Source of the DNA: Treponema succinifaciens DSM 2489
GTDB taxonomy: Bacteria > Spirochaetota > Spirochaetia > Treponematales > Treponemataceae
DNA length: 64,000 nt
Reading direction: 5' to 3'
Assembly (NCBI RefSeq): GCF_000195275.1
Contig: NC_015385.1
Span: 372,001 to 436,000 of the forward strand
Below, in pieces: positions 1 to 8,786 of the stretch (the first letter of the stretch is position 1; each line of letters opens with the position of its first letter). The notes under the pieces were generated by a model. That model was not told the origin of the DNA. It saw only the letters and a program-made list of their open reading frames with translations, and ran no database searches. Made by a program: the position numbers and the translations under genes.

Positions 1-779
1 TTTATTATGAATATTTCGCCTGAATGGGAAACTTTCGCGCTTGAAATTATGTTCAGTATGAATTTCCAGTTGAACCTTGTTGAAATTATTCCGACAATTG
101 TTCCGTCTTGGGCGCGCACAGGACAACTGTACGAAACTGTCCAGTCTTTTACCGATTCAGAGTAATACATATCTGAATAAGTTGTACTTTGTGATTCAGA
201 TGTTTCCTTGAACCATTTTGTGTTCTGCATTGAACGTCCGCGTAAATTTTTATTTACACCTACGCATACAACAATTCCGCTTGTGTCCGTAAGAAGAATA
301 TCATGGTAAACTTCATAAATTCTTACAAGACTTTCTATTGTGTGTTCTGCTGAAATTCTTTTTTCTTCAGTGGGATTTGCAAGGCAGTCGATTATTTTTC
401 CGAATGTTGCCCAGGCTTGAACATCGCAGTAACGCTCAAAAAGGTTTCGGTCGACTTTGTCGATTGTGTCGAACGCCATTTCCGCAGTTCTTATTCCAAT
501 CAACTTGTGCATTTTTATTTCAATCTGGTCAACGACTTTTTGGCATGTCTGATTTTGCGTGTCGTTTTTTTCGGATATGTTTTTAATTTCGTTTGCAATT
601 ACGCGGAATCCTTTTCCGACTGTTCCGGCTCTTGCCGCTTCAATTGAAGAGTTAAACGAAAGAATTCTTATGTTTTGCGACTCGTTGTATATTTCATTGA
701 GCGAGCTGTGCAATGATTCGTAGTCTTGAATAAGCCCGTCAAAAACTGTGCTTAGCTTTTCTGATTTTGTGTCTTCCAT
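1..779 (-). CDS. Soluble methyl-accepting chemotaxis-type receptor with Cache-like sensor (3' end off window)
   Basis: The reading frame is open from an ATG at 779 down to base 1, so the C-terminus is missing. Residues about 20-75 look like one arm of a chemoreceptor signalling hairpin, with the segments ILSFNSSIEAARAGTVGKGF and RVIANEIKNISEKN. A linker (about 80-115) contains RNLFERYCDVQAWATFG. A Cache/PDC-like sensor follows, with LLTDTSGIVV, WFKETSESQ and VSYSCPVRAQDGTIVGIIS. No membrane segment is visible in the part present, so this is probably a cytoplasmic receptor that signals through CheA/CheW. A weak GGCGGAA ribosome site precedes the ATG. The leader contains a terminator-like hairpin (separate entry). 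The family call is good; the ligand is unknown. Confidence 0.8.
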   Translation of the reverse strand, partial: MEDTKSEKLSTVFDGLIQDYESLHSSLNEIYNESQNIRILSFNSSIEAARAGTVGKGFRVIANEIKNISEKNDTQNQTCQKVVDQIEIKMHKLIGIRTAEMAFDTIDKVDRNLFERYCDVQAWATFGKIIDCLANPTEEKRISAEHTIESLVRIYEVYHDILLTDTSGIVVCVGVNKNLRGRSMQNTKWFKETSESQSTTYSDMYYSESVKDWTVSYSCPVRAQDGTIVGIISTRFNWKFILNIISSAKVSHSGEIFII

Positions 780-801
780 TTTGTTCCGCCTATATCTGCT
801 G

Positions 802-840
802 AAAAAAAAAGGACTGCGCACCAAGTAAAGTACACAGCCC
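802..840 (-). terminator. Terminator-like hairpin in the leader of the chemoreceptor gene
   Basis: Read on the minus strand, GGGGCTGTG pairs imperfectly with TGCGCAGTCC (811-840) and is followed at once by nine T (802-810). It lies between the predicted promoter (858-885) and the start codon at 779. No minus-strand gene lies upstream, so it would act as an attenuator or produce a short RNA of about 50 nt. Confidence 0.5.
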
Positions 841-857
841 CATTGCTATTGCTTTCT

Positions 858-885
858 ATTATAATGAAAATAGAATAACTTTCAA
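858..885 (-). promoter_or_regulatory. Sigma70-type promoter for the chemoreceptor gene
   Basis: On the minus strand, TTGAAA (880-885), a 16-bp spacer and TATAAT (858-863). The predicted start is near 851, giving a leader of about 70 nt that includes the hairpin at 802-840. Confidence 0.6.
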
Positions 886-972
886 TAGTCAAGTTGATGT
901 AATGACAGAGAGTCAAGCGTGGAAATTGCAATTTTTAATATACAAATCCGTGTGGCAAAAGAAACTGCATTA

Positions 973-1001
973 TTGAAAATTTAGCTGGTCTGGTTTATAC
1001 T
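973..1001 (+). promoter_or_regulatory. Leaderless-type promoter for the GerMN gene
   Basis: TTGAAA (973-978), 17-bp spacer, TATACT (996-1001), then 7 nt to the ATG at 1009. The predicted transcription start coincides with the start codon and there is no Shine-Dalgarno sequence. Confidence 0.7.
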
Positions 1002-1008
1002 CATCTCT

Positions 1009-1905
1009 ATGTCGGAAAAAAATGCAAAGAAAAAGAGAACGGGAATCGGGCTTGCACTTTGGCTTTTGGCTGCTCTGCTCATTCTTATAATTTTCCTTAT
1101 AAATCAAGACAAAATTGCAAGCAACTTAAAGGCGACTGGTTTTTTCAGCAAGACAGGCTTAAAGACTCCTGAATTTGTAGAAAAGGCGGAAGTGAAAAGC
1201 TCTTCTGTTGCTGACAAAAATGAAGTTGCTCCTATTGAAACTATTGAAATTGACTTGAACGGCGTTGGCTCTCATGTTGAAGAGAAAAATATTCAGTCAG
1301 AAGTTCAGGAAAATATATACGAAAACATAAAGGCGCAGAATGACGCTGCAAAAAAACAGCAGGAAGCCGCAGTTGAAGAAAAAATAAATTCCAAAACAGA
1401 AAAGAAAGAATCCGCGCAAAAACCAGAAGAAAAAGAAACTACAGTAAGAAAAGAGGTTTCTGTAAAAACCGCGCCCAAAACTTCCAGCATGAAGCTCAAA
1501 CTTTATTTTATGACAATAAACAGCGACGGTTCAGTTTCAAGAAAAGAAATTATCCGCGAAATGAAAAAATCCGACAGTCCGCTTATGGACGCGGTAAACG
1601 CTTTGATAAAAGGACCTGTTGCTTCCGAAGAAAATTCCGGTTGCCGTTCGCTCGTTTCTGAAAACACAAGACTTATCGGTGCTTCTGTAAAAAACGGAAC
1701 TGCCACCTTGAATTTTAGCGGAGACTTTGAATTCAACAAGTACGGAATTGAAGGGTTGCGCGGACAGCTTCAGCAGATTGTATTTACTGCGACCGCATTC
1801 CCTACTGTTGAAAATGTTCAGTTTTTGGTGGACGGCGAAAAGAAAGAATATCTTGGCAGCGAAGGCGTTTGGATTGGCACTCCGCTGAACCGCAACAGTT
1901 TTTAG
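1009..1905 (+). CDS. Membrane-anchored GerMN-domain protein
   Basis: A 298-residue protein. Residues about 13-32 form one hydrophobic segment (LALWLLAALLILIIFLI), giving a single N-terminal membrane anchor. A charged, Lys/Glu-rich low-complexity linker runs from about 60 to 160. The C-terminal 130 residues match the GerMN fold (spore germination GerM type; also found in non-sporulating bacteria): KLKLYFMTINSDGSV, SPLMDAVNALIKGP, then GTATLNFSGDF and QQIVFTATAFPTVENVQFLVDG. The domain is thought to act in the envelope, but its exact function is unknown. The gene has no ribosome site and appears to be leaderless. It converges on the next gene with 2 nt between stop codons. Confidence 0.8.
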   Translation: MSEKNAKKKRTGIGLALWLLAALLILIIFLINQDKIASNLKATGFFSKTGLKTPEFVEKAEVKSSSVADKNEVAPIETIEIDLNGVGSHVEEKNIQSEVQENIYENIKAQNDAAKKQQEAAVEEKINSKTEKKESAQKPEEKETTVRKEVSVKTAPKTSSMKLKLYFMTINSDGSVSRKEIIREMKKSDSPLMDAVNALIKGPVASEENSGCRSLVSENTRLIGASVKNGTATLNFSGDFEFNKYGIEGLRGQLQQIVFTATAFPTVENVQFLVDGEKKEYLGSEGVWIGTPLNRNSF

Positions 1906-1907
1906 TT

Positions 1908-2966
1908 CTAGTGGGAAACTTTGTAGCTTTCAAGAATTTTTGTAAAGTAGCTTCTGTTTTTCTGATAAACGCTGTCGAATATTGTAAGCGTAAGAAGTGA
2001 AATTGTTCCGTTGCCTTTATTCTGCGTTATAATTTTAAAGTCGCGGGTTACGTTTTCTGATTCAGGCTGATAGAAAATATTCATCACAGAAATTTTATTT
2101 TCATTTATTGTAATTTTTCTTTGCGGTGCAATTGAATATGACAAGTCTGTGCTTTGGCAAAGGCGGCGCAAAAGAGTATCCATTGCATGATTTTTTTGCT
2201 CTTCTGGGACTGACATTGTTGTCATTGAAAGAATTGCAAAATCCTCAAGAAGCCACAAGTTTTCCATTGACTGCTTCCACATTGTGTCCAATATGATTTT
2301 CTGACCGCCGAACTCTGCTTCGGTTTCTTGCGATTTTGTTTTTTTGAAAATTCGTTTTTTGTCTTTTGGAAGTCCTTCAATTCCCTTAAAAACAGAAAAA
2401 CTTTCGTCAGTTGAAGACACAAGATGCCCGGCAGTTTCCATTGAAAAAATGCTTTGTCCGTCAGATGCCTTTATTTCTTCGATGTTGAAAATCGGAACAT
2501 AAGGATTGAACAGAATATTTACGTTTCCGCCGAACTGATGAAAATCCTGCTGGCTGTTGATTTTTTTACATGAGTCAAGATTTTCTTTTTGCCTGCGCGA
2601 AGTGAATTCGTAAAACAAGTCGTGCAGGTAGTTTATGATTTCTGTGTCTTGCTCGGAAACCGCTCCTTGAATTTTTTCACCTGTAAATTCCATTCCGGCT
2701 TTTGATTCAGGATTTACAGAAACATAGATTGTTATGTCCCTTTCAGGCGTGCTGTTTTTTTCATCGGCAGGAGAATAAAAACGTGCGGCATAAGTGCTTT
2801 CATTGTAAAAAAGAAATCCGACAATAGATTCATTTTTAAAGCTTCTGTCTCTATAGTAAACGTATTCCCCGGAAATGTCAGGAATGTACTGCTTTGTTCC
2901 CGGAAGAGAAAATGCAGAGAAAGACGCAATAAAAGTAAATGCCAAAGTCAGAATTGTTTTTTTCAA
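1908..2966 (-). CDS. Exported protein of unknown function
   Basis: A 352-residue protein beginning with a signal peptide (KKTILTLAFTFIASFSAFSL). The start is a TTG at 2966 preceded by AAGGA at good spacing; no in-frame ATG gives a signal peptide. No catalytic motif was recognised. The rest alternates short hydrophobic strands with polar loops, consistent with a periplasmic or outer-membrane-associated protein. It lies 26 nt after proS on the same strand, so it is probably the second gene of that transcript. The neighbourhood gives no functional hint. Confidence 0.65.
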   Translation of the reverse strand: MKKTILTLAFTFIASFSAFSLPGTKQYIPDISGEYVYYRDRSFKNESIVGFLFYNESTYAARFYSPADEKNSTPERDITIYVSVNPESKAGMEFTGEKIQGAVSEQDTEIINYLHDLFYEFTSRRQKENLDSCKKINSQQDFHQFGGNVNILFNPYVPIFNIEEIKASDGQSIFSMETAGHLVSSTDESFSVFKGIEGLPKDKKRIFKKTKSQETEAEFGGQKIILDTMWKQSMENLWLLEDFAILSMTTMSVPEEQKNHAMDTLLRRLCQSTDLSYSIAPQRKITINENKISVMNIFYQPESENVTRDFKIITQNKGNGTISLLTLTIFDSVYQKNRSYFTKILESYKVSH

Positions 2967-2992
2967 TGTTTTTTCCTTATCTATGTCAGTTT

Positions 2993-4804
2993 TTATGAGT
3001 TCAGCTTGTTGAATTCAGTCTTTACAATTTCGCTGGCTTTTGCGGCGGCGTTTTCAAGCGGAACAAGTTCTGCCTGCTCGCTTGAGCGCATTTTTATTTC
3101 TACATTTGGAAGATTTTTGTCTCCAACTGTAATTCTTACCGGGAATCCGATTAAATCCATGTCGTTGAATTTTACGCCAGGACGTTCGTCACGGTCGTCA
3201 AGCAAAACTTCGACACTAGCTTTTAAAAGCTCGTCATAAATTTTGTCTGCCGCTTCTTTCATTGCTCCGCTGTATTTTATTGGAACAATAGCAACTTGAT
3301 AAGGCGCAGTTGACATCGGCCAGATAATTCCGCGGTCGTCATGGAAAGCCTCGATAATTGAAGCAAGAACACGGTCAACTCCAATTCCGTAGCAGCCCAT
3401 GGTTGGAACAGCGGACTTTCCGTTTTTGTCAAGGTAAGTTACGTTCATCGACTCTGTGTATTTTTTTCCAAGCTTGAAAATGTGTCCAAGCTCATTTCCT
3501 TTTGTTGTGTAGAATGGTTTTCCGCAGACAGGGCAGATGTCTCCTGCTTTTGCAGTTCTAAGATCGGCTGTTTTCCATGCAGAAAAATCTCTTCCGTATT
3601 CAACGTGAACAAAATGCGTGTCGGCTTTGTTTGCTCCTACAAGGAAGTCGTGCATATCAAGCACGGAATTGTCTGCGATTACAGGCACGTTTGAAAGATT
3701 TATTGGTCCTGCGAATCCGACAGGCGCACCTGTGATTTTTGTGTCTTCTTCCGCAGTTGCAAGCTCAACTTCTGACGCTTTTAGGAATCCTGCAAGCTTT
3801 GCTTCGTTTATGTCAAGGTCGCCTCTTATGCAGACAGCAACAAAGACTTCTGGATAGAATTTTATGTTTCCTTCTGTAACTGTCTTTAAGTTCTTGCAGC
3901 AGTCAACTTCGCTAAGGTCAAGGCATACATTTGTGGCTTTGTAAATCAAAGTCTTTAAAAGCTGATGCTTTGAGCATTTTAAATATTTTTCCAAGTCATC
4001 GATTGTTCCAACGTTTGGAGTACTGATTGGCTCATAGCTTTTTTCTGTTGCCTTTACAGGATTTCCGTCTATATCAACTGGAATGTCTTTTGCGCATGAG
4101 GCTTTTTCAACATTCGCCGCATATCCGCATTTGCACAAAATAAGCGTGTCGTCTCCGATTTCACTTTCAACCATGAATTCTTCAGAGCCGCTTCCGCCCA
4201 TTGCGCCGGTGTCAGCTTTTACAGTTATTACATCCAGTCCAAGCCTTTTGAAAATTCTAAGGTATGCTTTTGCGTAAGCCTGATATGACTGGTCAAGGGA
4301 TTCATCGTCAGCATTGAGAGTATAGCCGTCCATCATATTGAATTCACGGCCGCGCATAACTCCGTATCTAGGACGGATTTCATCTCTGTATTTTGTGTTT
4401 ATCTGATAGCAGTTGATTGGAAGCTGCTTGTAGCTTGTAAGACCCTGGCGCATAATTGCTGTGTATGCCTCTTCAGCCGTCGGGCTTACAACCATGTCCT
4501 GCTGCTGGCGGTTCTGCGCTTTGAGCATTTGTGGTCCCATAGTTTCCCATCTTCCGCTTTCTTTCCAAATGTCTCCGGGAACAATTACAGTCGGCTTAAA
4601 TTCCATTGCGCCCGAAGCTTCAATTTCTTCCTTGATGATTTTTTCAAGTTTTCTGTATGCTCTTAAACCGAACGGCATATATGTGTAAAGTCCGTTTCCG
4701 AGTTTTCTGATTAAGTCGGCGCGCATCATAAGCTGATGGCTAGAAATAATTGCTTCTGACGGAGAATCGCGAAGTGTCCTGAATGGAATTTGTGAAGTTT
4801 TCAT
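2993..4804 (-). CDS. proS: Prolyl-tRNA synthetase
   Basis: A 603-residue class II aminoacyl-tRNA synthetase that charges tRNA-Pro with proline. Motif 1 lies in TYMPFGLRAYRKLEKII. Motif 2 is YRDEIRPRYGVMRGREFNMMD, cited here as YRDEIRPR and RGREFNMMD. Motif 3 is GCYGIGVDRVLASIIEA. A long insertion between motifs 2 and 3 (about residues 225-400, with LLKTLIYK) corresponds to the editing domain of the long bacterial form. The C-terminal anticodon-binding domain includes VEVLLDDRDERPGVKFND. Length is normal for the bacterial type. The ATG at 4804 has no ribosome site but sits 8 nt after a good -10 box. Confidence 0.97.
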   Translation of the reverse strand: MKTSQIPFRTLRDSPSEAIISSHQLMMRADLIRKLGNGLYTYMPFGLRAYRKLEKIIKEEIEASGAMEFKPTVIVPGDIWKESGRWETMGPQMLKAQNRQQQDMVVSPTAEEAYTAIMRQGLTSYKQLPINCYQINTKYRDEIRPRYGVMRGREFNMMDGYTLNADDESLDQSYQAYAKAYLRIFKRLGLDVITVKADTGAMGGSGSEEFMVESEIGDDTLILCKCGYAANVEKASCAKDIPVDIDGNPVKATEKSYEPISTPNVGTIDDLEKYLKCSKHQLLKTLIYKATNVCLDLSEVDCCKNLKTVTEGNIKFYPEVFVAVCIRGDLDINEAKLAGFLKASEVELATAEEDTKITGAPVGFAGPINLSNVPVIADNSVLDMHDFLVGANKADTHFVHVEYGRDFSAWKTADLRTAKAGDICPVCGKPFYTTKGNELGHIFKLGKKYTESMNVTYLDKNGKSAVPTMGCYGIGVDRVLASIIEAFHDDRGIIWPMSTAPYQVAIVPIKYSGAMKEAADKIYDELLKASVEVLLDDRDERPGVKFNDMDLIGFPVRITVGDKNLPNVEIKMRSSEQAELVPLENAAAKASEIVKTEFNKLNS

Positions 4805-4812
4805 AATCGGAT

Positions 4813-4841
4813 ATTTTAATGAAATTCAAGCCTATGTTCAA
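4813..4841 (-). promoter_or_regulatory. Leaderless-type promoter for proS
   Basis: On the minus strand, TTGAAC (4836-4841), 17-bp spacer, TAAAAT (4813-4818), then 8 nt to the ATG. The predicted start is at or 1 nt before the start codon. Confidence 0.7.
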
Positions 4842-4875
4842 TATTTTGTCTTCTATAAAATGCGCGCCGTTTTGC

Positions 4876-4902
4876 TAAAGTCGTTTTCTAAAATTCCGAT
4901 AA
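4876..4902 (+). promoter_or_regulatory. Sigma28 (FliA)-type promoter for fliS
   Basis: TAAAGTCG (4876-4883), exactly 11 bp, TCCGATAA (4895-4902). The known consensus is TAAAGTTT-N11-GCCGATAA. It precedes a flagellar chaperone gene, which supports the call. Confidence 0.75.
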
Positions 4903-4957
4903 TCGAAAGTAGCAGTCTTGTTTTTGCAAAGCAGAAGCAAAGCTGTGGGAGGAAAAA

Positions 4958-5416
4958 ATGGCGTATGGAAGCAATCCTTATGGCGGGTTCAGTGCTTACC
5001 GTGAAATCGGAGTAAAAACTGCCAGCCAAGGAAAACTTGTTGTAATGCTTTACGACGGTGCTGTTTCAAATTTGGAAAAAGCGATAGCCCTGATTTCTGA
5101 AGACGGAAAAATTGCACCAGGCAGCATTGAAAATTTTGGAAACTATCTGCAAAAAGTTATGGACATAATCACGGAACTTGAAGTGAGCCTTAATATGGAG
5201 CAGGGCGGTGAAATTGCAAAAAATCTTATGTCGCTTTACGTTTTTTTTAACAAGCAAATCTTGGATTGCACAATAAGCCATGACAAGAAAAAACTTTCGT
5301 TTGTGCGTGATATGCTTTCCCAGCTTCAGGATTCCTGGATTTCGGCTTCAAACAGCACTGCAAATGCCCAGACAAAAATTCCGGGAACTGCGCCATCGCT
5401 AAACATAACAGGATAG
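4958..5416 (+). CDS. fliS: Flagellin export chaperone FliS
   Basis: A 152-residue helical protein with the FliS signature near the N-terminus: NPYGGFSAYREIGVKTASQG followed by KLVVMLYDGAV. FliS binds the C-terminus of flagellin in the cytoplasm and prevents premature assembly before export. Helices about 40-130 fit the four-helix bundle. The start at 4958 has a strong GGGAGGA ribosome site. A sigma28-type promoter lies 56 bp upstream, as expected for a late flagellar gene. It is followed by a FlgN-like gene, a common pairing. Confidence 0.93.
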   Translation: MAYGSNPYGGFSAYREIGVKTASQGKLVVMLYDGAVSNLEKAIALISEDGKIAPGSIENFGNYLQKVMDIITELEVSLNMEQGGEIAKNLMSLYVFFNKQILDCTISHDKKKLSFVRDMLSQLQDSWISASNSTANAQTKIPGTAPSLNITG

Positions 5417-5474
5417 CTTTAACAGTAAGTTTGCCTTTAATTTGCTGACTTATTTTTTGATGCGGAGAAATTTT

Positions 5475-5963
5475 ATGGAACAAAAAATTAGTAAAGAAGA
5501 ACTTGACGAGCGTGTTGCGATTCTAAAAAAATTCAGAATGCTTCTTGAGCAGCAGAGGAAAAAGTTTCAGGAATATTTAAAGGTTCTGGAATCTCAGGAA
5601 AATAAAATTGCAGAAGAAGATTCGGATTCCTTGATTGCGCACAGTGAGCTTGAGGCGCAGATTGTTCAGGGAATCGGCTCGCTGCAGAAAGTGATTGTTC
5701 CGATGCAGGAGCTTTACAATAAGTCTGGAGCGGCTTTTTACAATCCAAAGGAAGCATTGCCGGTTTCTCAGATTCAAGATGATTTGTCTAAGCTTCAAAG
5801 CCAGGTTCTTGCTCAGAATGAAAAAAACCGTTCGCTTTTAAAAGTCAGAATGGTTCAGCTCAAAAAGCAAATTTCAGATTTTAGAAATCCGTACCGCTCT
5901 TTGAATTCAATCTATGCACAGAAATCTTCCTCGTCTGGAACAAGAATTCAAATTGAAGTTTAA
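5475..5963 (+). CDS. FlgN-like flagellar chaperone (putative)
   Basis: A 162-residue, almost wholly helical, coiled-coil protein with heptad-like stretches (AILKKFRMLLEQQRKKFQEY, then KLQSQVLAQNEKNRSLLKVR). There is no hydrophobic segment. The C-terminal motif NPYRSLNSIYAQKSS resembles the C-terminal ends of FlgN family proteins, which bind the hook-filament junction proteins FlgK/FlgL. Position directly after fliS in the same predicted sigma28 transcript supports this. The ATG at 5475 was preferred to an in-frame upstream start because GGAGA lies 7 nt before it. Confidence 0.6.
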   Translation: MEQKISKEELDERVAILKKFRMLLEQQRKKFQEYLKVLESQENKIAEEDSDSLIAHSELEAQIVQGIGSLQKVIVPMQELYNKSGAAFYNPKEALPVSQIQDDLSKLQSQVLAQNEKNRSLLKVRMVQLKKQISDFRNPYRSLNSIYAQKSSSSGTRIQIEV

Positions 5964-5984
5964 TATTTTGAAAAGAGAAAAATT

Positions 5985-6620
5985 ATGTCGGCAACAAAAA
6001 AAATTACCAAAGACATGATAGTTGATGCTGCCCTGGAAATTTTTAGGGCAGAAGGATTCGATGCTGTTACATCTCGCCGTGTTGCTTTTAAACTTGGATG
6101 TTCAACACAGCCGATTTATTTTGAATACAAGAATATGGACGAGCTTAAAAACGACATTGTAAAAAAAGTTGTCGGTCAGCTTAATGAGATTTTCAGTTCT
6201 GTATCTAATGAAGGTAAAGAAGAGCCCGATGAATTTGTTTACCGTTCGTTTGGACTTTCGTTTCTTAAATTTGTTCAGGCAGATCCTTTTGTTTTTAGGC
6301 AGATTTATATTGTGGACGGAAAAATCGGAAGGCAAGTTGACAATCTTAGAATGCCTATAATTCTTGACATACTTGAAAATAAATATGGCTATAAAAAAGA
6401 AACTGCGCTTGCAATTCACAAAATGGCATCTTGCTCTTTAATGGGCATGGCGGTTTTTGTCAGTTCTGGATATAAAAAAATTAGTGAAGATGAAATGCAG
6501 AAAAATCTTGGAATTCTTTTTGCTTCCATTTGTTCTGTTTACGGGCCGCCTCCAAAACTTATGAAAATCGAAAAATTTAGAAATCACTTTGAAAAGCTTA
6601 TGACAAGCTTAAAAAAATAA
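5985..6620 (+). CDS. TetR/AcrR-family transcriptional regulator
   Basis: A 211-residue protein. The N-terminal helix-turn-helix spans about residues 8-54: MIVDAALEIFRAEGFDAVTS, RRVAFKLGCSTQPIYFEYKN. The remainder is a helical ligand-binding and dimerisation domain with no recognisable ligand. TetR proteins are usually repressors released by a small molecule. It lies 21 nt after the FlgN-like gene with AAGAG before the ATG, so it may be co-transcribed with flagellar genes. The target genes are unknown. Confidence 0.88.
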   Translation: MSATKKITKDMIVDAALEIFRAEGFDAVTSRRVAFKLGCSTQPIYFEYKNMDELKNDIVKKVVGQLNEIFSSVSNEGKEEPDEFVYRSFGLSFLKFVQADPFVFRQIYIVDGKIGRQVDNLRMPIILDILENKYGYKKETALAIHKMASCSLMGMAVFVSSGYKKISEDEMQKNLGILFASICSVYGPPPKLMKIEKFRNHFEKLMTSLKK

Positions 6621-6645
6621 AAATCCAACTGAATTTTTTCTTACA

Positions 6646-6674
6646 TTGAAGAATTTTATTTTATACATTAAAAT
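6646..6674 (+). promoter_or_regulatory. Leaderless-type promoter for parE
   Basis: TTGAAG (6646-6651), 17-bp spacer, TAAAAT (6669-6674), 8 nt to the ATG at 6683. No Shine-Dalgarno sequence. Confidence 0.68.
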
Positions 6675-6682
6675 AGAGCGTT

Positions 6683-8776
6683 ATGGGTGGAAAAACTGAA
6701 AAAAAAACTTCGGCAGTAAAAAAATCATCTGCAAAAAATTCAAAGGCATCTAAGCCAGAGCCAAAACAAAAAATTTCAAAGACAGCGACAAAGACTGCAA
6801 AAAAAACAACAGCAGTAAAAAAATCCGCTGCAAAAGAAAAAGTTCCCGTAAAGAAAATTCCTGCATTAAAAAAATCAGAAATAAAAAAAGAGTCAAATGT
6901 TGTTTCAAAAACTCCTGACGTTTCCGTTGTAAAAGCCTCCGCAAAGCCAGTTGCCTTAAAAAGCAAAGACTACGGAGATGATAAGATTATTCACCTTGAT
7001 GCGCTTGAACATATCCGCTTGCGTTCTGGAATGTACATTGGACGTTTGGGTGATGGTTCAAACCAGAACGATGGAATTTATATTTTGCTGAAGGAAGTTG
7101 TTGACAATGCCGTTGATGAATTTATCATGGGCTTTGGCAAAAAAATTGAAATCGAAGTAAAAGACAGCCGTGTAAAAGTCCGCGACTATGGACGTGGAAT
7201 TCCGCTTGGAAAAGTTGTTGAATGCGTTTCAGAAATCAATACCGGCGCGAAATACAATGACGATGTTTTCCAGTTTTCAGTTGGAATGAACGGAGTCGGA
7301 ACAAAAGCCGTAAACGCACTTTCTTCTTATTTCCGCGTAGTTTCTGTTCGTGCAGGACAATGCGCAGAAGCTGTTTTTGAGCAGGGAAAACTTGTAAGCC
7401 AGCGTTCTGGAAATTTAAAGCAAAAGCAGCCGGACGGAACTTATTTTGAATTTGTTCCCGACGAAGCGATTTTTGGAAAATACAATTTCAACATGGAATT
7501 TGTTGAAAAAAGAATTTGGAATTATGCTTATTTAAATGCAGGTCTTACTTTAAAGCTTAACGGCAAGGAATATAAAAGCGACAATGGACTTTTCGATTTG
7601 CTTAATAAGGAGATTGAAGGAACTTCGCTTTATGCAATAGGAAGCTATCAGGGCGATCGGTTGAAGTTTGCTTTTACACATACAAATAGCTACGGTGAAA
7701 ATTATTTTTCATTTGTAAACGGTCAGTACACTGCGGACGGCGGAACTCATCTTGCGGCTTTTAAAGAAGGATTTGTAAAAGGAATAAATGATTTTTACGG
7801 AACTTCATATAAAAGCGAAGACATACGCGAAGGAATGGCGGCTGCGGTTCTTGTAAAGGTCAAGGATCCTGTTTTTGAAAGCCAGACAAAGAACAAGCTT
7901 GGCAACACAGATATTCGCCAGTGGATTGTTTCAGAGACACAGAGCGGACTTGATGACTGGCTGCACCACAATCCTGAGGCTGCAAAAAAAATTCAGGAAA
8001 AAATTCAGGCGAACGAAAAACTCCGTACAGAACTTAGCGCGGTAAAAAAAGAGGCCAAAGAAGCCGCAAGAAAAATCAGTATAAGAATTCCTAAATTGAA
8101 AGATTGCCGTTTTCATATTCAGGATGGCGCAAAAGGCGAAAACAGCATGATTTTTATAACCGAGGGAGATTCTGCTTCCGGCACGATGACGCATTCACGC
8201 AATGCTGATTATCAGGCGATTTTTAGTTTGCGTGGAAAGCCTGAAAATATGTACGGAAAAAAACAAAGTGAGATTTATAAAAACGACGAGCTTTACCAGC
8301 TGATGATGGCGCTTGGAATTGAGCAGGATGTTGAGAATTTAAAATATTCAAAAATCGTAATTGCGACCGATGCCGATAACGATGGATTCCATATTAGAAA
8401 TCTTGTAATGACATTTTTCCTTGGATATTTTGAGGAGCTTGTAACTTCCGGCAGAATTTTTATTTTGGAAACTCCGCTTTTCCGTGTAAGAAATAAAAAA
8501 GAAAATATTTACTGCTACAGCGAGGAGGAGCGCGACAAGGCCCAGAAAAAACTTGGCTCTTCTGCGGAAACAACACGGTTCAAAGGACTTGGAGAAATCA
8601 GCCCTTCAGAATTTAAAGACTTTATTTCGCCGGAAACAATTCATCTTACACCTGTTGAAATAAGCCAGCTTAAAATGGTGCCAAAACTTCTTTCATTCTA
8701 TATGGGAAAAAACACGCCTGAGCGAAGGGCTTTTATTGAAAAACATTTGCTTAGCAATGCTGACATTGATGCATAA
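6683..8776 (+). CDS. parE: Type IIA topoisomerase ATPase subunit (ParE/GyrB type) with basic N-terminal tail
   Basis: A 697-residue subunit that hydrolyses ATP and forms part of the DNA gate. The first 90 or so residues are a Lys/Ala/Ser/Pro-rich tail resembling histone H1, absent from typical ParE. The GHKL ATPase follows (EVVDNAVDEF, DYGRGIPLGK, GMNGVGTKAVNALS). The transducer and TOPRIM regions carry FITEGDSASGTM, IATDADNDGFHIRNL and RFKGLGEISPSEFKDF. The short C-terminus, lacking the long proteobacterial GyrB insert, and the pairing with a short GyrA/ParC-type gene 10 nt downstream favour topoisomerase IV over gyrase. This is an inference from context. Confidence 0.88.
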   Translation: MGGKTEKKTSAVKKSSAKNSKASKPEPKQKISKTATKTAKKTTAVKKSAAKEKVPVKKIPALKKSEIKKESNVVSKTPDVSVVKASAKPVALKSKDYGDDKIIHLDALEHIRLRSGMYIGRLGDGSNQNDGIYILLKEVVDNAVDEFIMGFGKKIEIEVKDSRVKVRDYGRGIPLGKVVECVSEINTGAKYNDDVFQFSVGMNGVGTKAVNALSSYFRVVSVRAGQCAEAVFEQGKLVSQRSGNLKQKQPDGTYFEFVPDEAIFGKYNFNMEFVEKRIWNYAYLNAGLTLKLNGKEYKSDNGLFDLLNKEIEGTSLYAIGSYQGDRLKFAFTHTNSYGENYFSFVNGQYTADGGTHLAAFKEGFVKGINDFYGTSYKSEDIREGMAAAVLVKVKDPVFESQTKNKLGNTDIRQWIVSETQSGLDDWLHHNPEAAKKIQEKIQANEKLRTELSAVKKEAKEAARKISIRIPKLKDCRFHIQDGAKGENSMIFITEGDSASGTMTHSRNADYQAIFSLRGKPENMYGKKQSEIYKNDELYQLMMALGIEQDVENLKYSKIVIATDADNDGFHIRNLVMTFFLGYFEELVTSGRIFILETPLFRVRNKKENIYCYSEEERDKAQKKLGSSAETTRFKGLGEISPSEFKDFISPETIHLTPVEISQLKMVPKLLSFYMGKNTPERRAFIEKHLLSNADIDA

Positions 8777-8786
8777 GGATTTTTAA

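Noticed and set aside
6661-6966. Minus-strand frame opposite the parE tail
   Set aside because: It is the shadow of a Lys-rich coding stretch and has no ribosome site or recognisable domain.
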